Shown here: in pieces, positions 19,887 to 28,971 of the stretch
Position numbering within the stretch: the first letter of the stretch is position 1
Layout of the letters: every line of letters begins with the position of its first letter
NCBI RefSeq assembly: GCF_002078175.1
Contig: NZ_MWFK01000001.1
Span: 124,001-188,000 of the forward strand
DNA length: 64,000 bases
Direction of reading: 5' to 3'
Source of the DNA: Streptomyces sp. M41(2017)
GTDB taxonomy: Bacteria > Actinomycetota > Actinomycetes > Streptomycetales > Streptomycetaceae
Notes under the pieces: generated by a model
The model's database searches: none
Seen by the model: only the letters and a program-made list of their open reading frames with translations
Told to the model about the DNA's origin: nothing
Translations under genes and position numbers: made by a program

Positions 19887-20833
19887 TCCACGACGTTGCG
19901 GACCGTGGCGTCGACGATCTGGCCGACGGCGTCGGCGGTGTAGTACGCCTGGTGCGAGGTGACCAGGACGTTCGGGAAGGTGACGAGGCGGGCCAGGGTG
20001 TCGTCCTCGACGGCTTCGAGGGACTTGTCGAGGAAGAACAGCCCGGCCTCCGCCTCGTACACGTCGAGGCCGACCCCCGTGAAGCGGCCCTCGCGCAACT
20101 GGACGACGAGGGCCCGGCTGTCGATGAGGCCGCCGCGGCTGGAGTTCACCAGGACGGCGTCGTCCTTCATCGTGCGCAGGGCGTCGGCGTCGATCAGGTG
20201 CTGGGTCTGCGGCATCAACGGCACGTGCAGGGAGATGAGGTCGGACTCGGCGAGGAGACGCTCCTTGGGGACGTACTCCATGCCGAGTTCGACGCAGGCC
20301 GGATTCTCGGCGATGTCCCAGCCGAGCAGCTTCATGCCGAAGCCGTGGGCGATCCGGGTGAACGCCTCGCCGATCTTCCCGGTGCCGAGGACGCCCGCGG
20401 TGCGTCCGTGCATGTCGCGGCCCATCAGTCCGTCGAGCCGGAAGTCGAAGTCGCGGGTTCGGTTGGCGGCGCGCACGACCCGGCGGTTGACGGCCATCCC
20501 GAGAGTCCAGGCGAACTCGGCCACGGAGTGGGGCGAGTAGTACGAGACCCGGGCGACGGTCATGCCGAGGCGCTCGGCGACGTCCAGGTCGATGTTGTTG
20601 AAGCCGGTGGAGCGCTGGGCGACGAGCTGGGTGCCGCCGGCGGCCAGGGTCTGCAGGACCCGGTTTCCCAGGCCGCAGTTGACGCTGGTGGAGATCGCCT
20701 CGTGGCCCGCCGCGATGGGCGCGGTGTCCTCGGTGAGGAAGACGTCGAGACAGTGGACCTCGTGGCGTCCGGCGAAGGCCTTCTCGATCAGGGGCTTCTC
20801 GTCGGACTGGACGCCGAACGCCAGGATCTCCAC
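19838..20833 (-). CDS. D-lactate dehydrogenase-like 2-hydroxyacid dehydrogenase
   Basis: The 331-residue protein resembles fermentative LdhA. It has STGFNNIDLD near residue 75, the NAD fold VLGTGKIGEAFTRIA near 147, the substrate Arg in VNSSRGGLID near 232, the catalytic Glu in GLDVYEAE near 258 and the His in TSHQAYYT near 292. It is expected to interconvert pyruvate and D-lactate with NADH, although related 2-ketoacids cannot be excluded. The start is a GTG with GGGAG upstream. Its 3' end runs 49 bp into trpEG on the opposite strand, and it lies next to a phosphofructokinase gene, a glycolytic context. Confidence 0.9.
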   Translation of the reverse strand: MEILAFGVQSDEKPLIEKAFAGRHEVHCLDVFLTEDTAPIAAGHEAISTSVNCGLGNRVLQTLAAGGTQLVAQRSTGFNNIDLDVAERLGMTVARVSYYSPHSVAEFAWTLGMAVNRRVVRAANRTRDFDFRLDGLMGRDMHGRTAGVLGTGKIGEAFTRIAHGFGMKLLGWDIAENPACVELGMEYVPKERLLAESDLISLHVPLMPQTQHLIDADALRTMKDDAVLVNSSRGGLIDSRALVVQLREGRFTGVGLDVYEAEAGLFFLDKSLEAVEDDTLARLVTFPNVLVTSHQAYYTADAVGQIVDATVRNVVDYAEGRRSENVLVPRS

Positions 20834-20944
20834 CGGCTGCTCCCGTTCTGGAGGGTTATGGGCCGGATGCCGAATATACGGCCCGTCCCCTCAGATCGCA
20901 GGGGCGAACGGAGGCGCGGTGGAGATCGCGGAGCGGCGTCGCCG

Positions 20945-21973
20945 TCAGCCGAAGAAGACGCCGACCTCCTCGTACAGTGCCGGGTCGACGGTCTTCAGGC
21001 GGGCGGTCGCCTCGGCGATGGGGACGCGGACGATGTCCGTGCCCCGCAGGGCGACCATCTTGCCGAAGTCACCGTCCCGGACGGCCTCGATGGCGTGCAG
21101 CCCGAACCGGGTGGCGAGCCAGCGGTCGAAGGCGCTGGGCGTCCCGCCGCGCTGGACGTGCCCGAGGACGGTGGTGCGCGCCTCCTTGCCGGTGCGCCGT
21201 TCGATCTCCTTGGCCAGCCACTCGCCGACACCGGAGAGCCTGACGTGCCCGAACGAGTCCAGCGTGCCGTCCTTGAGGACCATGTCGCCGTCCTTGGGCA
21301 TCGCGCCCTCGGCGACGACGACGATCGGCGCGTACGACGCCTTGAAGCGTGAGGTCACCCAGGCGCAGACCTGCTCGACGTCGAAGCGCTGCTCGGGGAT
21401 GAGGATGACGTTCGCGCCGCCGGCCAGGCCCGAGTGGATCGCGATCCAGCCCGCGTGGCGGCCCATCACCTCGCAGACGAGGACGCGCATGTGCGACTCG
21501 GCGGTGGTGTGGAGGCGGTCGATGGCCTCGGTCGCGATGCCGACCGCCGTGTCGAAGCCGAAGGTGTAGTCGGTCGCGGACAGGTCGTTGTCTATCGTCT
21601 TCGGCACGCCGACGATGTCGATGCCGTACTCGTCGCCGAGTCGCGCGGCGACGCCCAGGGTGTCCTCGCCGCCGATCGCGATGAGCGCGTCGACGTCCTG
21701 CTTGACGAGGGTCTCCTTGATCCGGCGGATGCCGTTCTCCTGCTTGAGGGGATTGGTGCGCGAGGACCCGAGGATGGTGCCGCCGCGCGGCAGGATGCCC
21801 CGGACGGCGGGGATGTCCAGCCGGACCGTGTCGTCCTCCAACGGCCCCCGCCAGCCGTCCCGGAAGCCGACGAACTCGTAGCCGTACTCCTGTACGCCCT
21901 TGCGGACGATGCCCCGGATGACGGCGTTGAGTCCGGGGCAGTCGCCGCCTCCGGTCAGTACTCCGACCCGCAT
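20945..21973 (-). CDS. pfkA: 6-phosphofructokinase, group III, with PPi-type active-site signature
   Basis: The 342-residue enzyme phosphorylates fructose 6-phosphate. It has the N-terminal nucleotide loop GVLTGGGDCPGLNAV (residues 4-18), catalytic TIDND (126-130), the MGRHAGWIA substrate loop near 168 and GHVQRGGTPSAFDR near 277. The phosphoryl-donor loop reads GGEDT (101-105) and the next key position reads PKTIDND (Lys125). Asp and Lys at these two sites are the signature of PPi-dependent enzymes, whereas ATP enzymes carry Gly at one or both. The symbol follows the family; the donor (ATP or PPi) cannot be settled here. GAAGGGAC lies before the ATG. Confidence 0.92.
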   Translation of the reverse strand: MRVGVLTGGGDCPGLNAVIRGIVRKGVQEYGYEFVGFRDGWRGPLEDDTVRLDIPAVRGILPRGGTILGSSRTNPLKQENGIRRIKETLVKQDVDALIAIGGEDTLGVAARLGDEYGIDIVGVPKTIDNDLSATDYTFGFDTAVGIATEAIDRLHTTAESHMRVLVCEVMGRHAGWIAIHSGLAGGANVILIPEQRFDVEQVCAWVTSRFKASYAPIVVVAEGAMPKDGDMVLKDGTLDSFGHVRLSGVGEWLAKEIERRTGKEARTTVLGHVQRGGTPSAFDRWLATRFGLHAIEAVRDGDFGKMVALRGTDIVRVPIAEATARLKTVDPALYEEVGVFFG

Positions 21974-22124
21974 GGAAAGTCCCTTCGCCGAGTGGCTGAT
22001 GGACTCACGCTAGAGGTGACCCACGTCACTTCGGGATGGTGCGGATGGTCAATTCCGGTACATTGTCGCGTAGTTGATCACCAGAGATCACCCGAAGGGG
22101 GGCCTTGGGTGGTTATCGGGCGGT

Positions 22125-22826
22125 TTACTCGTCGTCCAGGCCGCGCTCGATGGCGTAGCGGACCAGCTCGACACGGTTGTGGAGCTGGAGCTTGCCCAGG
22201 GTGTTCTGCACGTGGTTCTGGACCGTGCGGTGCGAGATGACCAGACGCTCGGCGATCTGCTTGTAGCTCAGGCCCTTGGCGACCAGACGCAGCACCTCGG
22301 TCTCGCGGTCGGTCAGCTGCGGCGCCCGCGGCTCGTCGGCGCCCGCCGCCGTGACGGGCTCCGAGGCCAGTCGGCGGTACTCGCCGAGGACCAGCCCGGC
22401 GAGGCCGGGGGTGAACACCGGATCCCCGACGGCCGTCCGCCGTACGGCGTCGGTCAGCTCCTCGGTGGACGCGGACTTGAGGAGGTAGCCGGTCGCCCCG
22501 GACTTCACCGCCTCCAGCACGTCGGCGTGCTCGCCGCTGGCCGACAGGACGAGGACCCGCAGAGCAGGATCCGCGCCGACCAGTTCCTTGCAGACCTGGA
22601 CACCGGGTTTGGCGGGCAGGTTCAGGTCGAGGACGAGGACGTCGGGGGTGACGGCCAGCGCGCGGCGCACGGCCTGCTCGCCGTCGCCCGCCGTGGCCAC
22701 CACGTCGAAGCCGGCCGCCTCCAGGTCACGGGCCACGGCGTCCCGCCACATCGGGTGATCGTCCACCACCATGACCCGCACGGGACCCTCGCCCGTCCGC
22801 CGCTCCTCCGCCGTGCCGTCCGTCAT
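22125..22826 (-). CDS. LuxR/NarL-family response regulator
   Basis: The 233-residue regulator has a receiver domain with the acidic pair in VMVVDDHPMWRD near residue 20, the phospho-Asp in VLVLDLNLPAKPG near 68, conserved Ser in VLVLSASG and Lys in GYLLKSAS near 118. An acidic/Ala linker leads to a C-terminal LuxR helix-turn-helix (LTDRETEVLRLVAKGLSYKQ, then HRTVQNHVQNTLGKL). It is the partner of the kinase encoded 19 bp upstream on the same strand. Its target genes and signal are unknown. Confidence 0.94.
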   Translation of the reverse strand: MTDGTAEERRTGEGPVRVMVVDDHPMWRDAVARDLEAAGFDVVATAGDGEQAVRRALAVTPDVLVLDLNLPAKPGVQVCKELVGADPALRVLVLSASGEHADVLEAVKSGATGYLLKSASTEELTDAVRRTAVGDPVFTPGLAGLVLGEYRRLASEPVTAAGADEPRAPQLTDRETEVLRLVAKGLSYKQIAERLVISHRTVQNHVQNTLGKLQLHNRVELVRYAIERGLDDE

Positions 22827-22845
22827 CGCCGTCCCCTCGTGTCCG

Positions 22846-24072
22846 TCATCGTGTGCTCGCCCTTCCCCGTGAGACCTTCGGTACCTTCAGCTCGACCTCC
22901 GTGCCCTGCCCGGGGACCGAGACCAGCTCCGCCGTGCCGCCCAGGTCGCGCAGCCGGCCGCGGATGGACAGCGCCACCCCGAGGCGGCCCTCACCCTCGG
23001 CCTGCGCGAGCCGGCCCTCCGGGATGCCGGGGCCGTCGTCGCGCACGGTCACCACGACCGCGTCCGGTTCGTCCTCGACCAGGATCCAGGCGCGGGCGTC
23101 CGCGCCGACATGCCTGCGGACGTTGTCCAGGGCTGCCCCGACGGCCGCCGCCAGCTCCCGCGCGGCGGCCGGGGTGAGCGGTACGGGAGCGCCGGGCTCG
23201 GAGAAGGTCACGCGCGCGGTGGCGTACGGGGCGAGCAGGGAGCGCAGGTCGACGGGGCCCACGGGGTCGTCCTCGTCGTCCGGTTCGTCGACCGCCCGCA
23301 CGAGCGCGCCGAGCGCGGCGTCCTCCGACACCCGGGAGAGGGGCACCATCCCGCCCGACACCAGCGTGCGCAGCGCGACCTCCTGCTCGCCGGCCATCCG
23401 GCCGAGGTCGGCGGCCTCGCCGCCGAGCGCGCTGCCCCGCCGCTGCACCATCGCGAGGACCTGGAGCACGCCGTCGTGGATGTCCCGGGCGAGCCGCTCG
23501 CGCTCACGGGTGGCGGCCTCGATCTCCAGGGCGCGGGCGAGGGTGCGCTCCGAGGCGCGGGCCACCTCGACGACGTAACCGATCGCGATGGAGGCGACCC
23601 AGACGAGGATCACGTTGTGCACGGTGTCGCGGGTCGGGGCGCCCCGCTCGACGAGGTTGGCCGCCGCGACGAGGGTGGAGGCGAACGCCGCCCACCGCCA
23701 GCCGCCCTTGATCGCGAACGCCAGGACGGCGCCTGCCGTCCATATCGACGGCAGCGTCGGCCCTCCCCCGTCGATGCGCGAGCCCGCGTCGGCGACCCGG
23801 GTGAGCAGGATTCCGGTCAGCGCGACGGTGAGGTCGGCGGCGAGGAACGGCTTGGTGCAGTGGACCGCGCCGGCGACCCTGGGCAGGGTGGCCAGGGTCC
23901 AGACGAACAGCACGGCGAAGTAGGTGACGGCCACCCAGGGGCGGGTGAAGTGGTCGTAGGCGGTGGCGAACAGTCCGACCGCGTAGAACATGGTCAGCAC
24001 CCGGTACGCGGTCAGGGCACGCCACAGCGGCTGCTCGACCGACATCCTCATGACTCTCTCGCGCTTGGCCAT
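22846..24072 (-). CDS. membrane sensor histidine kinase (HisKA_3/NarX type)
   Basis: The 408-residue kinase has five to six transmembrane segments in its first 170 residues and no large extracellular domain, so it may sense something in the membrane. The dimerisation and phosphoacceptor motif is RERLARDIHDGVLQVLAMV near residue 200. The ATPase domain shows AAVGAALDNVRRHV (N box) near 315, DDGPGIPEGRL (G1) near 352 and GRLGVALSIRGRL (G2) near 370. Start at ATG 24072 after GGGGGAG; a GTG six codons upstream is less likely. It forms an operon with the LuxR-type regulator. Confidence 0.93.
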   Translation of the reverse strand: MAKRERVMRMSVEQPLWRALTAYRVLTMFYAVGLFATAYDHFTRPWVAVTYFAVLFVWTLATLPRVAGAVHCTKPFLAADLTVALTGILLTRVADAGSRIDGGGPTLPSIWTAGAVLAFAIKGGWRWAAFASTLVAAANLVERGAPTRDTVHNVILVWVASIAIGYVVEVARASERTLARALEIEAATRERERLARDIHDGVLQVLAMVQRRGSALGGEAADLGRMAGEQEVALRTLVSGGMVPLSRVSEDAALGALVRAVDEPDDEDDPVGPVDLRSLLAPYATARVTFSEPGAPVPLTPAAARELAAAVGAALDNVRRHVGADARAWILVEDEPDAVVVTVRDDGPGIPEGRLAQAEGEGRLGVALSIRGRLRDLGGTAELVSVPGQGTEVELKVPKVSRGRASTR

Positions 24073-24208
24073 GTCTCCCCCACCCCACACTGCCGACGTC
24101 CTGACGGACGCTCCCGGCGGCCGGACCGTTCCCGTCCGCGCCGGTCCGGCTTCCCCCGCGCCGGTCGGCCCGCGGCCCGCCCGGGGTCTCCGGACCGCCG
24201 CTCCCCCG

Positions 24209-25117
24209 CTAGGCGTCCTTGTGCCCGCTGTCCTTCGCCGCGCCGTTCCCGTCGCCCTCGGCGTTCCCGTCGCCCTCGGCGTTCTTCGCCGCGCCGCCCT
24301 CGTCCTCGACGAGCTTCAGCTCGGAGCGCCTCCGCTCGGCGGCCCGCTGTTCGGCCGCTTCCGCCGCCGCCAGCTTCTCGGCCTGCGCGAGCGCCGCCTT
24401 CTCGGCCTTCTCCTCTTCCTTCTCGGCCTTGGCCGCCTCCGCGATCTGCCGCTTGGCGGCCGTCGCGTAGATGTCGACGTACTCCTGGCCGGAGAGCTTC
24501 ATGATCTCGTACATGACCTCGTCGGTCACCGCGCGGAGCACGAAACGGTCGTGCTCCATGCCGTTGTACCGGCTGAAGTCCAGCGGCTTGCCGATGCGGA
24601 TGCCCGGACGCATCAGCTTGGGCATTACCTTCCCCGGCGGCTGGATCTTCTCGGTGTCGATCATCGCGACGGGGATGACGGGTGCGCCGGTGGCCAGCGC
24701 CACGCGCGCGAGGCCGCCCGGCTTGCCGCGGTACAGCCGCCCGTCGGGCGAGCGGGTGCCCTCCGGGTAGATGCCGAACAGCTCGCCGCGCTCGATCACG
24801 TCTATCCCGCTCTTGACGGCCGCCTCACCCGCACCGCGGGCGCCGGAACGGTCCACCGGGAGCTGGCCGACGCCCTTGAAGAAGGCGGCGGTCATCCGGC
24901 CCTTGAGACCGGGCGTCGTGAAGTACTCCGCCTTGGCGATGAAGGTGACCTTGCGGTCGAGGACCGCGGGAAGGAAGAACGAGTCCGAGAACGACAGGTG
25001 ATTGCTCGCCAGGATGGCGGCCCCCTCGGCAGGGATGTTCTCGAGGCCTTCCACCCAGGGCCTGAAGGCGAGCTTCAGTGACCCCCCGATGGAAAACTTC
25101 ATTGCGCCGTAGATCAC
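24209..25117 (-). CDS. PlsC-type 1-acylglycerol-3-phosphate acyltransferase with charged helical tail
   Basis: Acyltransferases of this family make phosphatidic acid for membrane lipids. The 302-residue protein has the catalytic HX4D motif in SNHLSFSDSF near residue 39, KAEYF near 62, the phosphate-binding EGTRS near 119 and an IPVAMID strand near 150. After about residue 225 a tail of 75 residues rich in Ala, Glu and Lys is predicted to be a long helix or coiled coil, which is not part of the fold. AGGAGG lies seven bases before the GTG start. M. tuberculosis has a similar acyltransferase gene (Rv2182c) in the same block. Confidence 0.9.
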   Translation of the reverse strand: MIYGAMKFSIGGSLKLAFRPWVEGLENIPAEGAAILASNHLSFSDSFFLPAVLDRKVTFIAKAEYFTTPGLKGRMTAAFFKGVGQLPVDRSGARGAGEAAVKSGIDVIERGELFGIYPEGTRSPDGRLYRGKPGGLARVALATGAPVIPVAMIDTEKIQPPGKVMPKLMRPGIRIGKPLDFSRYNGMEHDRFVLRAVTDEVMYEIMKLSGQEYVDIYATAAKRQIAEAAKAEKEEEKAEKAALAQAEKLAAAEAAEQRAAERRRSELKLVEDEGGAAKNAEGDGNAEGDGNGAAKDSGHKDA

Positions 25118-25261
25118 CCGAGTGCCTCCTGAGTCGTGGATCAGACCTTAACCCGGAGCACTGTCAAAGGCCCCGACGACCCTGGTCGGTGTCCGTACCG
25201 TCGCGTACGGTGAAGCAGACCCTGGGGTCGTTCCCGTCCTTCTCACGAACAGGAGACCGAG

Positions 25262-26071
25262 GTGCCGGTCCTTCCTGGAGCCGAGCCGTTCCGCCACGAG
25301 GGCGGAGAGGTCGGAGTCCTCCTCTGCCACGGTTTCACCGGCTCCCCGCAGTCACTGCGCCCCTGGGCGGAGTACCTGTCCGAGCGGGGCCTCACCGTCG
25401 CGCTCCCCCTGCTGCCCGGGCACGGCACCCGCTGGGAGGACATGCAGCTCACCGGATGGCAGGACTGGTACGCGGAGGTCGACCGCGAGCTGCGCTCCCT
25501 GCGCGAGAGGTGCTCGCGGGTCTTCGTGTTCGGTCTCTCCATGGGCGGCGCGCTGGCCCTGCGGCTCGCCGCCCGGCACGGCGACGAGATCAGCGGCATC
25601 GTGGTCGTCAACCCGCTGAACAAGGTGCACGGCCTCGCGGCCTACGCCCTGCCGGTCGTCCGGCACCTCGTCCCCTCCACGAAGGGCATCGCGAGCGACA
25701 TCGCGAAGGAGGGCTCCGAGGAGCTCGGCTACACACGCGTGCCGCTGCACGCCGCGCACTCGATGCGGAAGCTCTGCGCCGTCGTCGACGCGGAGCTGCC
25801 GCAGGTCACGCAGCCGCTCCTGCTGCTGCACAGCCTCCAGGACCATGTCGTCTCCCCCGCCGACGCGGCCCGCATCCTCGGCCGGGTGTCGTCCACGGAC
25901 GTGACGGAGTCCGTCCTGGAACAGAGCTACCACGTCGCGACGTTGGACCACGATGCGGACCGGATCTTCGAGGAGAGCTACGCCTTCGTCACCCGGCTCG
26001 CTCCCGGGGCGGACAAGGAGTCCGGCCCGGGTCAGGTGGGTCAGCAGGAAGGGACGGCAGCCGGTGGCTGA
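25262..26071 (+). CDS. alpha/beta hydrolase, carboxylesterase/monoacylglycerol lipase-like
   Basis: The 269-residue hydrolase has the oxyanion HGFTGSPQS near residue 23, the PLLPGHGTRWEDM segment near 49, the nucleophile elbow FGLSMGGALAL near 90 and a His in SYHVATLDHD near 225; the acidic residue is in LQDHVVS near 198. The pattern is that of the Est30/MGL-like carboxylesterases. AGGAGA precedes the GTG start. The last eight bases overlap the next gene, so the two are co-transcribed. It lies back to back with the PlsC gene, which hints at lipid metabolism. Confidence 0.88.
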   Translation: MPVLPGAEPFRHEGGEVGVLLCHGFTGSPQSLRPWAEYLSERGLTVALPLLPGHGTRWEDMQLTGWQDWYAEVDRELRSLRERCSRVFVFGLSMGGALALRLAARHGDEISGIVVVNPLNKVHGLAAYALPVVRHLVPSTKGIASDIAKEGSEELGYTRVPLHAAHSMRKLCAVVDAELPQVTQPLLLLHSLQDHVVSPADAARILGRVSSTDVTESVLEQSYHVATLDHDADRIFEESYAFVTRLAPGADKESGPGQVGQQEGTAAGG

Positions 26072-26888
26072 GCAGGACGCGGACCGCGGCGATTCCGAGG
26101 AGAAGGGTGTTCCCGTCGGCGAGCCCCTGGACGGGGCTCTCGGCGAGGGGATCGGGGAGTCGCGCGCCGAGCCGCTCGGAGAACCGCTGGCGGAGCCCCT
26201 CGGTGACACCCGCGCGCAGGCCCCGGGTGACGCGGGCGGGGAGTCGCCGGGCGACGGACAGGGCGTGCCGTTCGACGAGGAGGCCGCCTGGCAGTCGATC
26301 GTCGAGGGCTACGGCGAGGAGCCGCCGGACCCGCCCGGCGCGAAGCCGTTCAAGTCCGTGGAGGACCTGGCACTGCTGGACCCCGAGACGAACGACGGCC
26401 CCGACGGCGGCGGCAGGTCCGGCAAGCGCGCCGGGACAGCCGAGGACGACGGAGACGGGAACGGGGCGGAGGACGCCACCGGTGCCGCTTCCCCGTCGGA
26501 CACCTCGGCCGGCGAGAAGCCCCCGGCCGCCAAGGCCCTCGGCAGCTCGGTCGCCTTCACACCCGGTGTGGGCGGCGGCGGGGGCCCGCGTGACCACACC
26601 GCGCCCGAGCCGGCGGAGGGCGACTTCGACGAGGACGACGAGGGTCACTTCGTGCCGCCCGAGCCGCCCCCGCTGCCGGCCGCGGACACGACCGCGAAGT
26701 TCGCCTGGCTCGGCGTGCTCGGCGGACCCACCCTGCTGCTGCTCGCCGTGCTGCTCGGCTGGGACATGACGTGGTGGCTCAGCACCCTCGGCATCGGCGG
26801 TTTCCTCGGCGGCTTCGCCACCCTGGTGACCCGTATGCAGACCGACGACGACGATCTGGACGACCCGGGCCGCGGCGCGGTGGTCTGA
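26064..26888 (+). CDS. acidic hypothetical protein with C-terminal membrane hairpin
   Basis: The 274-residue product begins with about 190 residues of acidic, Gly/Glu/Pro-rich sequence, with several GEPL- and LGE-like repeats between residues 20 and 55. It ends with two hydrophobic segments near residues 208-250 (KFAWLGVLGG... and WWLSTLGIGGFLGGFATLV) and a short acidic tail. It starts with GTG inside the hydrolase gene (8-bp overlap), so it is translationally coupled to it. I recognise a conserved Streptomyces pattern but no functional domain. Confidence 0.75.
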   Translation: MAEQDADRGDSEEKGVPVGEPLDGALGEGIGESRAEPLGEPLAEPLGDTRAQAPGDAGGESPGDGQGVPFDEEAAWQSIVEGYGEEPPDPPGAKPFKSVEDLALLDPETNDGPDGGGRSGKRAGTAEDDGDGNGAEDATGAASPSDTSAGEKPPAAKALGSSVAFTPGVGGGGGPRDHTAPEPAEGDFDEDDEGHFVPPEPPPLPAADTTAKFAWLGVLGGPTLLLLAVLLGWDMTWWLSTLGIGGFLGGFATLVTRMQTDDDDLDDPGRGAVV

Positions 26889-26951
26889 GACCCCGCACCG
26901 TCCGAACCTCGCAGAGCGCGGCACCGGACGGGCGACGAGCTACGACAGACG

Positions 26952-27716
26952 TCAGGACGCGGGCACTCTGAGCGCGGCCAGCACGGGCAGATGGTCCGTG
27001 GCCGCCCTCAGGTCCGCCTCCGTGACGCCGGGCAGGCCGAGCGGGACGCCGCAGCCCAGGACCTCCACCCCGGGCGTCGCGAAGATCGCGTCGATGCGGC
27101 GCTCCGGTTCCGTACGCGTCCAGGTGTTCTCCCCGCCCCAGGGGCGGGTCACCCAGCCGTCCTGGAGCGCACCGGCGATACGGCGGAACGTCGGCCCGCT
27201 CGGGCGTTCGTTGAGGTCGCCGCCCGCGACGGCGTACGGCGTTCCGAGGTCGGCCAGTCGGTCGAGCAGCAGGCCGCCGTGCGCCGCGCGCTCGTCCTTG
27301 TGCAGCGACAGGTGACAGCTCAGCACGCCGATCCGGGCTCCCCCGAAGCGGACCACGGCGGTGGCGAAACCGCGCCGGTGCCGTCCGGGCATCCGCGGGA
27401 GCAGCACGTCCTCGGTGCGTTCGACGGTGGCCCGCAGGGAGCACAGCAGCGCGGGCCCCGAGGTGGTGGCGCCGCCGGCGAGCATCACCTGGCCGGAGGC
27501 GGCGGCCAGCCGTGCGAGCTTCTTGCGCCACCGGAAGAAGCGCGGCGCCTCCTGGATCAGCACGAGGTCCGGCGCGCAGGCGGTGATCACACGGGCGAGC
27601 GCATCGGTGTCGTCACGCATCGAGCGGATGTTGTAGCTGAGCACCCGGATCACGGCCGAACCGTCGGGTTCGGTGCGGGAGGCGGGCAGCGGACTGGCGG
27701 TGGGGCTGGTCGGCAT
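26952..27716 (-). CDS. endonuclease/exonuclease/phosphatase (EEP) family protein
   Basis: The 254-residue protein has the EEP superfamily residues in order: LSYNIRSM near residue 28, the metal Glu in LIQEAP near 55, GVLSCHLSLH near 130, GGDLNERPSG near 163, ERRIDAIFAT near 205 and the catalytic ATDHLPV near 240. Members include DNases, RNases and sphingomyelinase-like phosphodiesterases. The substrate cannot be told from the sequence, and no signal peptide is seen. It is convergent with the preceding acidic protein gene. ATG at 27716 is preferred over a TTG three codons upstream. Confidence 0.88.
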   Translation of the reverse strand: MPTSPTASPLPASRTEPDGSAVIRVLSYNIRSMRDDTDALARVITACAPDLVLIQEAPRFFRWRKKLARLAAASGQVMLAGGATTSGPALLCSLRATVERTEDVLLPRMPGRHRRGFATAVVRFGGARIGVLSCHLSLHKDERAAHGGLLLDRLADLGTPYAVAGGDLNERPSGPTFRRIAGALQDGWVTRPWGGENTWTRTEPERRIDAIFATPGVEVLGCGVPLGLPGVTEADLRAATDHLPVLAALRVPAS

Positions 27717-27905
27717 GGCGATCAAGATACGCGTTGCGGCCGTGCCGGACGGGCCGAAAGGCGGAAGGGCGGAACGCTCGAAGCGCGACGCGGGTCCGGG
27801 CTCATCGGTACCGGCCGTCGCACTCGGCCGCGATCGCCCTCGCCCCGGCCTCGATCCGCCCCGGCAGCCCGGCCGGGCGACGGGGCGGGCGCGAGCCGGG
27901 AACGA

Positions 27906-27942
27906 CGGAGCCCGCCGGCCCCGTGGGGCTCGGCGGGCTCCG
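27906..27942 (-). terminator. hairpin terminator after glkA
   Basis: A 12-bp perfect outer stem (27906-27917 with 27931-27942) with an inner GCCCC/GGGGC helix, lying 22 bp beyond the glucokinase stop codon. Confidence 0.75.
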
Positions 27943-27963
27943 CTGTGCGGCAGAAGAGTCGCG

Positions 27964-28917
27964 CTACATGATCGGGTCGGGCTCCCGGGCCAGGTCGGCC
28001 GCGCCGACCAGCCCCGCCTTGTTGCCCAGCTGGGCGGCGATCACATCGGCGACCGGGCGCCAGTTGCCCCCCACCAGCCAGCGCTTGTACGACTTGCGGA
28101 TCGGGTCGAGAACCAGCTCGCCCTCGTCCGAGAGGCCGCCGCCGACGATGAAGGCGGACGGGTCGAACAGCGAGGCGAGGTCGGCGAGACCCGCGCCGGC
28201 CCAGCGGGCCAGCTCACGGTAGGAGTCCACCGCCACCGGGTCGCCCTGCCGGGCGGCCATCGAGATGTGCTTGCCCTCGATGCCGTCGGGGGAACCGTCG
28301 CCGAGGCCCAGCAGGACCTCCGCGGCCTCCGGGGTGGCGTTCGCCCGCTGCTTGGCGTAGCGGACGAGGGCGCGCCCGGAGGCGTACTGCTCCCAGCACC
28401 CCTGCGAGCCGCAGCCGCACAGCAGGCCGTCCGGGACCATCCGGATGTGGCCGAACTCGGCGGCCACGCCGAAGTGCCCCCGGCGCAGCTTGTTGCCGAT
28501 GATGATGCCGCCGCCGAGGCCGGTGCCCAGGGTGATGCAGATGACGTTGCGGTGCCCCTTGCCCGCACCGAACTTGTACTCCCCCCACGCGGCCGCGTTC
28601 GCGTCGTTCTCCACGACGACCGGCAGGCCCACGCGCTGCTCGACCTCGGCCTTGAGCGGCTCCTGGCGCCAGTCGATGTTCGGCGCGAAGTACACCGTCG
28701 AGCGCTGGCGGTTCACGTATCCGGCGGCACCGATGCCGACGCCCACGATGTCGTGACCGGCCCGTGCGCCCTCCACGGCCGAGGCGATGGCGTCCACGAT
28801 GGCCTGCGGCGTGCTGGGAGTCGGCACCTTGTGCGTCGAGAGGATGTTGCCTTCCTCGTCGACCACACCGGCCGCGATCTTCGTGCCGCCGATATCGACG
28901 CCGATGGTGAGTCCCAT
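27964..28917 (-). CDS. glkA: ROK-family glucokinase GlkA
   Basis: GlkA phosphorylates glucose and in Streptomyces is central to carbon catabolite repression. The 317-residue protein has the ATP motif GVDIGGTKIAAGVV (residues 5-18), the sugar site ENDANAAAWGEY near 103, TLGTGLGGGII near 130, EFGHIRM near 154 and the ROK zinc motif CGCGSQGCWEQYASG near 168-182. All catalytic residues are present. GAGGGA lies just before the ATG. The DUF5304 gene lies 54 bp upstream on the same strand, the arrangement described for SCO2126-SCO2127 in S. coelicolor. Confidence 0.96.
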   Translation of the reverse strand: MGLTIGVDIGGTKIAAGVVDEEGNILSTHKVPTPSTPQAIVDAIASAVEGARAGHDIVGVGIGAAGYVNRQRSTVYFAPNIDWRQEPLKAEVEQRVGLPVVVENDANAAAWGEYKFGAGKGHRNVICITLGTGLGGGIIIGNKLRRGHFGVAAEFGHIRMVPDGLLCGCGSQGCWEQYASGRALVRYAKQRANATPEAAEVLLGLGDGSPDGIEGKHISMAARQGDPVAVDSYRELARWAGAGLADLASLFDPSAFIVGGGLSDEGELVLDPIRKSYKRWLVGGNWRPVADVIAAQLGNKAGLVGAADLAREPDPIM

Positions 28918-28971
28918 GAATCCCTCAGTTTCGGTCGAGCCCCGCTACGGGCAACCGTACCCGAGCGACCT

